Origin: Candidatus Kapaibacterium sp.
GTDB lineage: Bacteria; Bacteroidota; Ignavibacteria; Kapaibacteriales; Kapaibacteriaceae
Length of the DNA stretch: 53,357 nt
Reading direction: 5' to 3'
NCBI GenBank assembly: GCA_030833725.1
Contig: JAURGP010000009.1
Location: 1-53,357 of the forward strand
The notes under the pieces were generated by a model that did no database searches, had not been told where the DNA came from, and worked only from the letters and a program-made list of their open reading frames with translations. Below, piece by piece: positions 44,925 through 52,473 of this stretch. The translations under genes and the position numbers were made by a program. Position 1 is the first letter of the stretch, and the number at the start of each line of letters is the position of its first letter.

Positions 44925-45674
44925 TTACCGTGCCAGGTAGGCACCGTCGATAGCATAGTAACTGCCGGTAACAAACGAGGCTGCCGGCGACGTCAGGAAC
45001 ACGATCACGTTGGCAACTTCCTCGGGCTCACCTATACGTCCGATGGGATGGAGTTGTGCCAGCATCGCAGCCATGTCAGGATTCTCTTCCAGGCCGGAGA
45101 TCATCGGCGTATGGATAAAGCCAGGGCCCACCACGTTGACCCGCACACCCTGTGCTGAGTGATCCAACGCCGCCGCTCGGGTGAGTCCCACCAGTCCGTG
45201 CTTGGCAGTCGTATAGGCCGGAGCACCAGAAAATCCTACCATTCCAAGGATCGATGCTACGTTCACGATGGCACCACCGCCCGAGGCGATGATGGCTGGT
45301 ATCTGGGCTTTCATCCCCAGGAACGGTCCTGTGAGATTGATGTCTAAGACCTTCTGCCAACTCTCCACCGGATAGTCTGCCGTAGGCCCCTGATCTCCAC
45401 CAATACCAGCATTATTCACGGCATAGTCCAACCGTCCGTACGTATCCAGTGCCACCTTCACCGCCTTCTGGTGATCGGCCAGCTGCGACACATCACAGTG
45501 CACGTACGTAGCCTGTGCCCCTCCATCCCGCAACTGCTGGGCAAGAGCTTCACCGGCCTCATCCTGCACATCCGTCAGCACCACCGCCGTCCCTTGCGCC
45601 GCATAGGCCTCGGCCACAGCCTTTCCAATGCCGGAGGCAGCGCCAGTAACAATCGCCACGGGAGTCGTTGTCAT
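44925..45674 (-). CDS. Short-chain dehydrogenase/reductase
   Basis: 249 residues of the classical SDR family. The nucleotide site is TGAASGIGKAVAEAYA, the structural NNAG is at VNNAGIGGDQG, and the active site is S in NVASILG and Y-x3-K in PAYTTAKHG. The end SPAASFVTGSYYAIDGAY is typical of FabG-like members. The substrate is unknown. A short inverted repeat lies upstream at 45723-45737. It is followed by the baeRF gene. Confidence 0.93.
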   Translation of the reverse strand: MTTTPVAIVTGAASGIGKAVAEAYAAQGTAVVLTDVQDEAGEALAQQLRDGGAQATYVHCDVSQLADHQKAVKVALDTYGRLDYAVNNAGIGGDQGPTADYPVESWQKVLDINLTGPFLGMKAQIPAIIASGGGAIVNVASILGMVGFSGAPAYTTAKHGLVGLTRAAALDHSAQGVRVNVVGPGFIHTPMISGLEENPDMAAMLAQLHPIGRIGEPEEVANVIVFLTSPAASFVTGSYYAIDGAYLAR

Positions 45675-45722
45675 CAGAGGTTCCTTCTTTCGAACTTGGT
45701 TAAATGTCCCACTCCCACGAAC

Positions 45723-45737
45723 CTACACCGTTTGTAG
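45723..45737. promoter_or_regulatory. Possible operator: inverted repeat upstream of the SDR gene
   Basis: CTACA (45723-45727) and TGTAG (45733-45737) are separated by 5 nt. The short arms and 15-nt size fit a regulator half-site pair, but such repeats arise by chance often, and no regulator gene is near. Confidence 0.25.
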
Positions 45738-45802
45738 TGTGGCAAGTATGACAAATGACAGGATTGTCTCACGATTGGGGTCGGGAAGAGCGCACCTACA
45801 CG

Positions 45803-45833
45803 AAGCCCCCTACCAGCGCGTGATAGGGGGCTT
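45803..45833 (-). repeat. Hairpin formed by two inverted copies of the repeated 8-mer AGGGGGCT
   Basis: AAGCCCCCTA (45803-45812) and TAGGGGGCTT (45824-45833) give a 10-bp perfect stem with an 11-nt loop, 3' of aconitase on the minus strand. No T-run follows, so a terminator is possible but not proven. The same 8-mer occurs at 18 places in the window: 1283, 6089, 6265, 12213, 14531, 14570, 14696, 18927, 19323, 24636, 29357, 36990, 43067, 45804, 45825, 47654, 48638 and 52104. Confidence 0.75.
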
Positions 45834-45855
45834 GTTGGGGCGAGGCGTCGTGTGG

Positions 45856-45913
45856 GGGCGAGACGGCGTCTCGCCCATACGAGGAGCTGAAGGGGCGAGA
45901 CGGTGTCTCGCCC
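45856..45913. repeat. Two copies of a 21-bp palindromic element behind aconitase
   Basis: Copy 1 (45856-45876) and copy 2 (45893-45913) both read GGGCGAGAC-GGY-GTCTCGCCC, a 9-bp stem with a 3-nt loop. They differ at one loop base. The second ends 5 nt before the aconitase stop, and a partial third half-copy (GGGGCGAGGCGTCG) lies near 45837-45850. The arrangement is like REP or other mobile palindromes. Confidence 0.8.
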
Positions 45914-45917
45914 ACTA

Positions 45918-48155
45918 CTAGCGTCCTGCGATCAGGTTCAGAGCCGAGCCGGCGTGGAACCAGCCGATTTGCTGGTCGTTCATCGTGTGCTTGGCTTGGA
46001 GGGTGTCTACTGAGCCGTCGGCGTGCGTGAGCGTCACGGTGAGTTCAGCACCAGGAGCAAGGGCGGAGATGTCGATGCTGATGCGGTCGTCCTCGCGGAC
46101 CATGTCGTAGTCGGCAGGGTTGGCGAAGGTGAGCGGGAGCATGCCCTGCTTCTTGAGGTTGGTCTCGTGGATGCGGGCGAAGCTCTTTACCAGGATGACC
46201 TTGCCACCTAGGAACCGTGGCTCCATGGCAGCGTGCTCGCGGGAAGAACCCTCGCCGTAGTTCTCGTCGCCAACAACAACCCAGCCGAGGCCACGGGCCT
46301 TGTAGTCGCGGGCCACGGCAGGCACTTCGTTGTACTCACCCGTGAAGGTGTTCTTGATGCTGTTGGCCGTGTCGTTGACGTAGTTGATGGCACCGATGAA
46401 CATGTTGTTCGAGATGTTGTCCAGGTGGCCACGGAAGCGCAGCCACGGACCGGCCATCGAGATGTGGTCGGTGGTGCACTTGCCTTTCACCTTCATCAGC
46501 AATGGCATATTGTGATACTCATCGGCCTTGGGGGCGGCGAAGGGCTCGAGCGCCTGCAGGCGGCTGCTGGCCGGATCGATCACCACACTTACGCCACTGC
46601 CGTCGGCAGCTGGAGCTACGAAACCGTCAGGATCGGGCACGAAGCCGCCGTCGGGTAGCTCCTTGCCAGCGGGTGGCTGGAGCAGCACGCCATCGATCGG
46701 CTCGGTGATGAAGTTGTGCGTGAGCTTGCCGGCGAGGACAAAGCCAGCCACGGTTTCTGGTGAAGCAACAAAGGCATGCGTTTCCTTGATGCCGTCGTTG
46801 CGACCCGTGAAGTTGCGGTTGAAGCTCGTGATGATCGAGTTACGATCGCCGGCCGACACGTCGTGACGCTTCCACTGGCCGATACATGGACCGCAGGCAT
46901 TGGCCAGCACCACGCCACCAACCGACTCGAGTTTTTCCAGGATGCCATCGCGCTCAATCGTGGCGCGCACTTGTTCCGATCCTGGTGTGATCGTGAACTC
47001 GCTCTTGGCCTTTAGGCCATGAGACGCAGCATAAGCAGCAACATCGGCTACACGCGACATATCCTCGTACGAGGAGTTCGTGCAGGAGCCAATCAAGCCC
47101 ACGCGGAGCTCTTCGGGCCAATTGTTCTCCTTGACGGCCTTGACGAACTCGGAGAGTTCCATGGCGCGGTCTGGAGTGAAGGGGCCATTGACGTGTGGTT
47201 CGAGAGCGCTCAGGTCGATGTGGATGACCTGGTCGTAGTACAGTTCAGGATTGGCTTCCACCTCGGCATCAGCACGTAGGTGTTCGGCAACGCCGTTGGC
47301 CAAGTCGGCTACGTCGTTGCGGTCGGTGGAGCGCAGGTAGCGATCCATCGAAGCATCGTAGGGGAACACGGAAGTGGTGGCGCCAATCTCGGCGCCCATG
47401 TTGCAGATGGTGCCCTTGCCGGTTGCTGAGAAGCTGGCTACACCGTCGCCGAAGTACTCCACGATGCTACCGGTTCCACCCTTCACGGTGAGGATGCCAG
47501 CCAGCTTCAGAATAACATCCTTCGGTGACGTCCAGCCACTCATCTTGCCGGTAAGCTTCACGCCGATCACCTTCGGCATCTTGAGTTCCCAAGGCATACC
47601 GGCCATGACGTCCACGGCATCGGCACCGCCAACACCAATGGCAACCATGCCCAAGCCCCCTGCATTCGGCGTATGGGAGTCGGTGCCAATCATCATGCCG
47701 CCGGGGAAGGCGTAGTTCTCCAGGACCACCTGGTGAATGATGCCAGCGCCGGGCTTCCAGAAGCCAATGCCGTACTTCTTGCTCACCGAAGCAAGGAAGT
47801 CGAACACTTCCTTGTTCTCTTCGAGCGACTTCGACAGATCCTGGGTGGCACCGTGCTCGGCACGAATGAGGTGGTCGCAGTGTACCGTGCTCGGTACGGC
47901 CACCTGTGGAATACCGGCCGACATGAACTGCAAGAGCGCCATCTGAGCAGTGGCATCCTGCATGGCAACGCGGTCGGGGCGGAAGTTCACGTAATCCGCT
48001 CCGCGCACGTGGGCGGCTGCCGGCAGCGCATCGATGTGCGAATAGAGAATCTTTTCGGTCAGGGTAAGGGGCTTGCCCACTACACCGCGTGCAGCGGCAA
48101 TCTTTCCGGGAAGGTCAGCATAGACCTTCTGAATCATGGAGATGTTCTGTGTCAT
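45918..48155 (-). CDS. acnA: Aconitate hydratase
   Basis: 745 residues, the size of the mitochondrial-type aconitase common in Bacteroidota. The 4Fe-4S cysteine motif is seen in [11 protein letters not shown], with a further one in [13 protein letters not shown]. Other marks are [22 protein letters not shown], and the swivel domain with [23 protein letters not shown]. It converts citrate to isocitrate in the TCA cycle, in keeping with SucD in the window. No clear promoter was found in the 51-nt gap upstream. The stop is flanked by the palindromic repeats and the motif hairpin. Confidence 0.97.
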   Translation of the reverse strand: MTQNISMIQKVYADLPGKIAAARGVVGKPLTLTEKILYSHIDALPAAAHVRGADYVNFRPDRVAMQDATAQMALLQFMSAGIPQVAVPSTVHCDHLIRAEHGATQDLSKSLEENKEVFDFLASVSKKYGIGFWKPGAGIIHQVVLENYAFPGGMMIGTDSHTPNAGGLGMVAIGVGGADAVDVMAGMPWELKMPKVIGVKLTGKMSGWTSPKDVILKLAGILTVKGGTGSIVEYFGDGVASFSATGKGTICNMGAEIGATTSVFPYDASMDRYLRSTDRNDVADLANGVAEHLRADAEVEANPELYYDQVIHIDLSALEPHVNGPFTPDRAMELSEFVKAVKENNWPEELRVGLIGSCTNSSYEDMSRVADVAAYAASHGLKAKSEFTITPGSEQVRATIERDGILEKLESVGGVVLANACGPCIGQWKRHDVSAGDRNSIITSFNRNFTGRNDGIKETHAFVASPETVAGFVLAGKLTHNFITEPIDGVLLQPPAGKELPDGGFVPDPDGFVAPAADGSGVSVVIDPASSRLQALEPFAAPKADEYHNMPLLMKVKGKCTTDHISMAGPWLRFRGHLDNISNNMFIGAINYVNDTANSIKNTFTGEYNEVPAVARDYKARGLGWVVVGDENYGEGSSREHAAMEPRFLGGKVILVKSFARIHETNLKKQGMLPLTFANPADYDMVREDDRISIDISALAPGAELTVTLTHADGSVDTLQAKHTMNDQQIGWFHAGSALNLIAGR

Positions 48156-48206
48156 AGGATCGTGTTCGTCAATTACGGTCAGTTACGGTCAGGTACTAGG
48201 AGATTG

Positions 48207-49151
48207 TTATGCTGCTTCTTCAACGGGCGTGAGCTGTAGTTCGGGCTCGCCGCCTTCAGTCATCGACAGTTCCTGGACGTTTAAGTCTTCGCCGCGCGAG
48301 CTATCGATGCGACGCTTTTCGAGGAGCGATTCGGGAATCCGCACCACGTTCTTCACCAGGCCGAGCTTCTCGTAGACCTTGATGGTAAAGCCTGTGAAGT
48401 CCAGCTGCCACGGCGTCAGTCCGTGAAAGGCCGAAGAAGGGAAGGCATGGTGATTGTTGTGCCAGCCCTCGCCAAGGGCGAAGATGCCGATGATGGGATT
48501 GTTGCGGCTCTTGTCGGTGGTGCGATAGGTGCGCTTGCCCATGTAGTGACATACGGAGTTCACGCTCCAGGTGACGTGCGACGTCAAGAAGATGCGCACC
48601 AGAGCGCCCCAGATGAAGCCGGTGCCAGCTGCTGGCCAGCCCCCTACAGCAAATCCGATGGCAGCAGGAAGTATCAAGGAGAATGCCGACCAGAACAGGA
48701 AGGTCTTCGAGAACCAGTTGATCATCGGGTCCTTCTGGTACCGACCACCCCATTTGTCGATGATCTGGCCCAACTCATCGGAATTCATCTCGATGAGCCA
48801 TTCGAAGTGGGCGTAGAGGAAGCCCGATACGGTGGGGGAGTGTGGGTCGCCCTCGTGGTCGGAGTGCGCATGGTGCTTCGTGTGCACGGATGCCCAGTGG
48901 ATGACGGGTCCTTGGAAGGCCATCGAACCAAGGGCCAGGATGATTGCTTTCAACACCGGATTTGGCTCGGCTGACTTGTGCACCACCAAACGGTGGTAGC
49001 CGAAGGTGACACCATACTCTGTGAGCAAGGCCAGCGACAAACACAGGATGACATCAGTTGCAGACACATTGCCGGTAACAGCAAGGTAGATGGCGGCGAT
49101 CACGCCCAGCAGGGGCAGGATCACGAGGCCATAGATGGGAAGTCGATTCAC
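48207..49151 (-). CDS. Acyl-CoA (delta-9) fatty acid desaturase
   Basis: 314 residues, a membrane di-iron enzyme. Three histidine boxes are present: HRLVVH (53-58), HTKHH (90-94, in WASVHTKHHAHSDHE) and HNNHH (231-235). Hydrophobic stretches at about 8-25, 33-50 and 150-190 fit four membrane helices. It introduces a double bond into saturated acyl chains with O2, implying aerobic growth and membrane fluidity control. It lies 51 nt from aconitase and downstream of a hairpin behind the FKBP gene. Confidence 0.92.
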   Translation of the reverse strand: MNRLPIYGLVILPLLGVIAAIYLAVTGNVSATDVILCLSLALLTEYGVTFGYHRLVVHKSAEPNPVLKAIILALGSMAFQGPVIHWASVHTKHHAHSDHEGDPHSPTVSGFLYAHFEWLIEMNSDELGQIIDKWGGRYQKDPMINWFSKTFLFWSAFSLILPAAIGFAVGGWPAAGTGFIWGALVRIFLTSHVTWSVNSVCHYMGKRTYRTTDKSRNNPIIGIFALGEGWHNNHHAFPSSAFHGLTPWQLDFTGFTIKVYEKLGLVKNVVRIPESLLEKRRIDSSRGEDLNVQELSMTEGGEPELQLTPVEEAA

Positions 49152-49211
49152 GTAGGTACTTTCAACACTGTCATGGACGAAACGTATCCGCTCAATTTAC
49201 GGCGAAACGCA

Positions 49212-49248
49212 ACAATGCCCGGTCCCCTTGGCGGGAACCGGGCATTGT
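49212..49248 (-). terminator. Hairpin terminator after the FKBP gene
   Basis: Stem ACAATGCCCGGT (49212-49223) pairs with ACCGGGCATTGT (49237-49248), with CCC/GGG inside after one C-A mismatch. On the minus strand it lies 3' of the FKBP gene and 5' of the desaturase. The T-run is weak (TTGCGTTTCG). Confidence 0.6.
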
Positions 49249-49285
49249 GATGTTGTTGTGATGTTGTTATCCTGAACGAGGGGCC

Positions 49286-49984
49286 TTAGCCGCCGATCTT
49301 GATCAGCTCAACTTCGAAGACGAGCACTTCGTTTGGTCCGATGCTGCCACCGGCACCGTTGGCGCCATAACCAAGTTCCGAAGGGATGTAGAGCATGTAC
49401 TTGGAACCTTCGCTCATCAGCTGAAGGCCTTCCGTCCAGCCTGGAATCACTTGATTCAGACCAAACGTTGCTGGCTGACCGCGATCTACCGAGCTGTCGA
49501 ACTTCGTGCCATCGATCAGCGTGCCGGTGTAGTGTACCGTAACCTGGTCGGTAGCGGATGGCTTCTTGCCATTGCCTTCCTTGATCACTTTGTACTGCAG
49601 GCCGCTAGCGGTCTTCTTTACGCCTTCTTTCTTCTCGTTGGCGGCGAGGAAGTCAACTCCCTTCTTCTGGTTGGCTTCACCCTTCTTCGACATTTCTTCC
49701 TGCTGCTTCTTCATGGCGCGCTCTTGGAAGGCCATGAGGACTGTTTGCATTTGCTCGTCGGTCAGTTTGGATTGTCCGGCAAGAGCATCCTTCAAGCCAG
49801 CTGCCAGCATGTCGGCGTTTACTTCAGCTCCCTGTTGCTTCAGGTTGCCACCAATGCTTGCACCGATGGCATAGGATGCGGAATCTTGTTCGTTCTTAAG
49901 GTCCACAGCTGCACTTCCTTGTGGTTGGGCGTTGCACGCCAGGGTAAGCATCGCTACACTGGCGATGGTCAGAATGACCTTCAT
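49286..49984 (-). CDS. Lipoprotein FKBP-type peptidyl-prolyl isomerase
   Basis: 232 residues from the ATG at 49984, with GGAG upstream and a lipoprotein signal (MLTLACNAQ, lipobox TLAC). An N-terminal helical dimerisation part (about 30-115, with KKQQEEMSKKGEANQKKGVDFL) is followed by the FKBP domain (about 120-232, TVHYTGTLIDGTKFDSS, FGLNQVIPGWTEGLQLM, IPSELGYG). The layout is that of Mip/FkpA. It assists folding of periplasmic or surface proteins by proline isomerisation. A promoter with TTTG and TAATTTAC spaced 19 nt lies upstream. Confidence 0.93.
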   Translation of the reverse strand: MKVILTIASVAMLTLACNAQPQGSAAVDLKNEQDSASYAIGASIGGNLKQQGAEVNADMLAAGLKDALAGQSKLTDEQMQTVLMAFQERAMKKQQEEMSKKGEANQKKGVDFLAANEKKEGVKKTASGLQYKVIKEGNGKKPSATDQVTVHYTGTLIDGTKFDSSVDRGQPATFGLNQVIPGWTEGLQLMSEGSKYMLYIPSELGYGANGAGGSIGPNEVLVFEVELIKIGG

Positions 49985-50017
49985 AGATGAGTTCTCCAGA
50001 TTAAGTGTAATGGACGT

Positions 50018-50044
50018 GTAAATTACGGACGAAATGCGGTCAAA
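50018..50044 (-). promoter_or_regulatory. Candidate promoter of the FKBP gene
   Basis: On the minus strand TTTG (50044-50041) and TAATTTAC (50025-50018) are spaced 19 nt, close to the Bacteroidota -33/-7 layout (one mismatch in TAnnTTTG). The leader to the ATG at 49984 is about 30 nt. Confidence 0.45.
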
Positions 50045-50056
50045 CAACAAGGCATC

Positions 50057-50395
50057 ATGTCGAAATCTGACTTCTATCACCAGGTCTACGCCCTCGTCCG
50101 AAGGGTTCCTCATGGCATGGTGACAACGTACGGGCACATCGCTGCGGCGTTGGGGCTGCGATCCTCGGCCCGGATGGTGGGGTGGGCGCTCAACGCCATC
50201 CCCGTGGACCAACGCCTCGAGATTCCGGCACACCGTGTCGTGAACCGCTTGGGAGAGCTCTCAGGGAAGATGCACTTCGAAACTCCACACGTCATGCGGG
50301 AGCGCCTTGAAGCGGAAGGGGTAGCGTTCAATGGCGACTGTGTCGACCTCAAGCGCCATCTCTGGGTGCCTGACGTTACTTCCGAAGAATCTTAA
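50057..50395 (+). CDS. Alkyltransferase-like protein (ATL, Cys replaced by Ala)
   Basis: 112 residues of the MGMT-like DNA-binding domain. The active-site motif PCHRV is PAHRVVN here (A58), so it cannot accept alkyl groups and belongs to the ATL group. ATL proteins bind O6-alkylguanine and route it to nucleotide excision repair. Other marks are VPHGMVTTYGHIAAALGL with the helix-turn-helix, and SARMVGWALNAIP. The gene is divergent from FKBP and its last 20 bp overlap the convergent VWA-OmpA gene. Confidence 0.9.
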   Translation: MSKSDFYHQVYALVRRVPHGMVTTYGHIAAALGLRSSARMVGWALNAIPVDQRLEIPAHRVVNRLGELSGKMHFETPHVMRERLEAEGVAFNGDCVDLKRHLWVPDVTSEES

Positions 50396-51785
50396 ACACC
50401 GTGCGGCGGTTTTGCGCCCTACCTTCTTCGGTAGTGTTGGGGGCAACGGGCATCGTCAGACCGTAGCCTTTTGTCCGCAGACGCTCCGGCTCGATCCCAC
50501 GCGTAATCAGCGCGTCGCGCACAGCATGTGCACGGGCTTCCGACAAACGTTTGTTGAAGGCCTCTCCACCAATGTTGTCGGTATGGCCCTGCACCTCCAG
50601 AATCACGCGCTCGTAGAGTTCCATGGCGTCTGCTAGCTCATCGAGAAGGGGCAGGGATGTCGAGTCGATGTCGGCCTTGTTGTAGGCAAACAGGATCATC
50701 CGCGAAAACTCGTTTGTCGGCGACAGGGGAGTAAGCGGCGATTTGTCGTACTGACCTCTGGAGAGCATTGTGTCTCTACCCGGCACGGCAACGACTACGT
50801 CAACCATGTGCAGGCTTTGGTATTCCGGCGGTACGTACGTCACGAGGTAGTAATTCTGCAGCGACCGGTAGATATCCAGGAAGATGGCCAGCAGGTCGCG
50901 CTTGCTGTAGGCGCGATAGTACTTCCCACCGGTATAGAGCGACAGGGCCTGGAGTTCGTCGTCGTTGGCATAGGCGAAGCCTACGCAGTAGATGCTGATG
51001 TTATGGCGAGTGGCATACTCGTAGATGTCAGCATTTCGCGTCATCGATGTGTTTTCTTCGCCGTCGGCAAACACCACGCAGACCTTCGGCTGCTCCAGTG
51101 GAACATCTTCGAGCGTTTTCAACGCCGTCAGGATGCCGTCGTACACGGACGAGAACAGCCCCTGCGATGTTCGTGCATACGTGCGAAAGGCGCGAAGCAT
51201 GGCCGTCGTATCAGACTCCAATCCGAACACGGTGGTGATCTTCTCATTGAACCCTGTCAGCGAGATGAAGTCGCAGTCGCGTTTGAGCGAGATGAACAAC
51301 TCGGTTCCCATGTCGAGAACCTCCTTGACGCCCTTCATCGAGCCCGACTGGTCGATGGCCAGAGCAATCGATGTTGGAATGGAATCCTGGGCGCCGTACT
51401 CGCGCACCGTATACGGACTCACCTCGATGGTCTTCTTGCGTCGTCCGGTACCGATCGTCTCCCGAATGGCGGGAAAGTAGTTCGGTGCGTCGGGACGTTT
51501 GTAGGGGTCGGCCATGTGGGTCACGACGTAGCCGGAGCTGTCAAGTACACGTACAAACAGCCGAATCGAATCGGGATACGTGTAGTGCTCCACCTTCCAC
51601 ACATCGGTAGCAAGCTTCGTGACGTCGGCCACGGAGTCGATGTGTCGGGTTTGTGTAAAGCGCAGCTCGCTTCCCCGCTCGCCATCCATGCGCAGATCAA
51701 AGCGCTGATCAAGGCGATGGCTTGTTCTGCAACTCTGGACGGACAGAACCACCATGAGCAGAACGGACACGCGCAGCATAAGCAT
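50376..51785 (-). CDS. Lipoprotein with von Willebrand A and OmpA-like domains
   Basis: 469 residues. A lipoprotein signal ends VQSC. The VWA domain (about 135-310) has the MIDAS motif DQSGSM (DxSxS), and FADGEENTS near the ligand site. The C-terminal OmpA-like domain (about 360-469) has NKADIDSTSLPLL, EVQGHTDNIGGEAFNKRLSEARA and RRTVFKI, which bind peptidoglycan. It probably links the outer membrane to the wall while the VWA domain binds a partner protein or metal. It follows an O-methyltransferase gene (TAATG overlap). Partners are unknown. Confidence 0.88.
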   Translation of the reverse strand: MLMLRVSVLLMVVLSVQSCRTSHRLDQRFDLRMDGERGSELRFTQTRHIDSVADVTKLATDVWKVEHYTYPDSIRLFVRVLDSSGYVVTHMADPYKRPDAPNYFPAIRETIGTGRRKKTIEVSPYTVREYGAQDSIPTSIALAIDQSGSMKGVKEVLDMGTELFISLKRDCDFISLTGFNEKITTVFGLESDTTAMLRAFRTYARTSQGLFSSVYDGILTALKTLEDVPLEQPKVCVVFADGEENTSMTRNADIYEYATRHNISIYCVGFAYANDDELQALSLYTGGKYYRAYSKRDLLAIFLDIYRSLQNYYLVTYVPPEYQSLHMVDVVVAVPGRDTMLSRGQYDKSPLTPLSPTNEFSRMILFAYNKADIDSTSLPLLDELADAMELYERVILEVQGHTDNIGGEAFNKRLSEARAHAVRDALITRGIEPERLRTKGYGLTMPVAPNTTEEGRAQNRRTVFKILRK

Positions 51786-52462
51786 TATGCGGACACCTTG
51801 AGCCCCACCACCATGCCGTCTCCCAGTGGTATGAGCGTTGTGAGAAATCGTGGATCAGACGACATGCGGTCGTTGAACGCACGAAGGGCGCGAACATTTT
51901 TTGGCTCGTTTTCGGGATCGGCCATGTGGACCTGCCCCCACGCTAGAGCATTGTCGCCAATCACGAAGCCTCCAACCCGCACGTGGGGCACCAGCAGATC
52001 GTAGTAGTTCTGGTAGTTGGGCTTGTCGGCATCGATGAAGACAACATCGATAGATGGCTCGGATTGCGTGAGCAACGCATGTGAGGGGAGTGTATCTAGG
52101 GCAGCCCCCTGTAGAACGTCAATCACCGAGCCCAACCCGGCCTCGGCTGCTTTTTCACGAATGAAGGCGGCGTGACGGGGATCCTTTTCGCAGGCCACAA
52201 CAATTCCATCGGGCGGTAGTGCCCGAGCCAGAACGATCGTGGAGTACCCTGCCAGCGAACCCACCTCTACAACCGTCCGGGCGTTGATACTACGAAGCAA
52301 CAGCTGCAGGCAGGCCGTCTGCTCCGAGGCAATGTGAATGTCGGGAATGCCACTGACAGCAGCCTGGGAGTTCAGGTCGCGCAGGAAGTCGTCTTCCGTA
52401 CTGAAGGACGATCTGAGGTAGTCAGTCAGTTCCGGCGTGAGAGGTGTACTTGTGACCGACAT
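51785..52462 (-). CDS. Class I SAM-dependent O-methyltransferase (COMT/CCoAMT-like)
   Basis: 225 residues with SAM-binding motif VVEVGSLAGYSTIVLARALP, acidic motif CEKDPRHAAF and catalytic segment DVVFIDADKPNYQNYY with VRVGGFVIGDNALAWGQV. The family includes caffeoyl-CoA O-methyltransferases, catechol O-methyltransferase and bacterial homologues with varied substrates. No substrate can be named. The stop overlaps the next start (TAATG). It follows the MlaD-like gene by 11 nt. Confidence 0.9.
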   Translation of the reverse strand: MSVTSTPLTPELTDYLRSSFSTEDDFLRDLNSQAAVSGIPDIHIASEQTACLQLLLRSINARTVVEVGSLAGYSTIVLARALPPDGIVVACEKDPRHAAFIREKAAEAGLGSVIDVLQGAALDTLPSHALLTQSEPSIDVVFIDADKPNYQNYYDLLVPHVRVGGFVIGDNALAWGQVHMADPENEPKNVRALRAFNDRMSSDPRFLTTLIPLGDGMVVGLKVSA

Positions 52463-52473
52463 GCTGCATCCCG

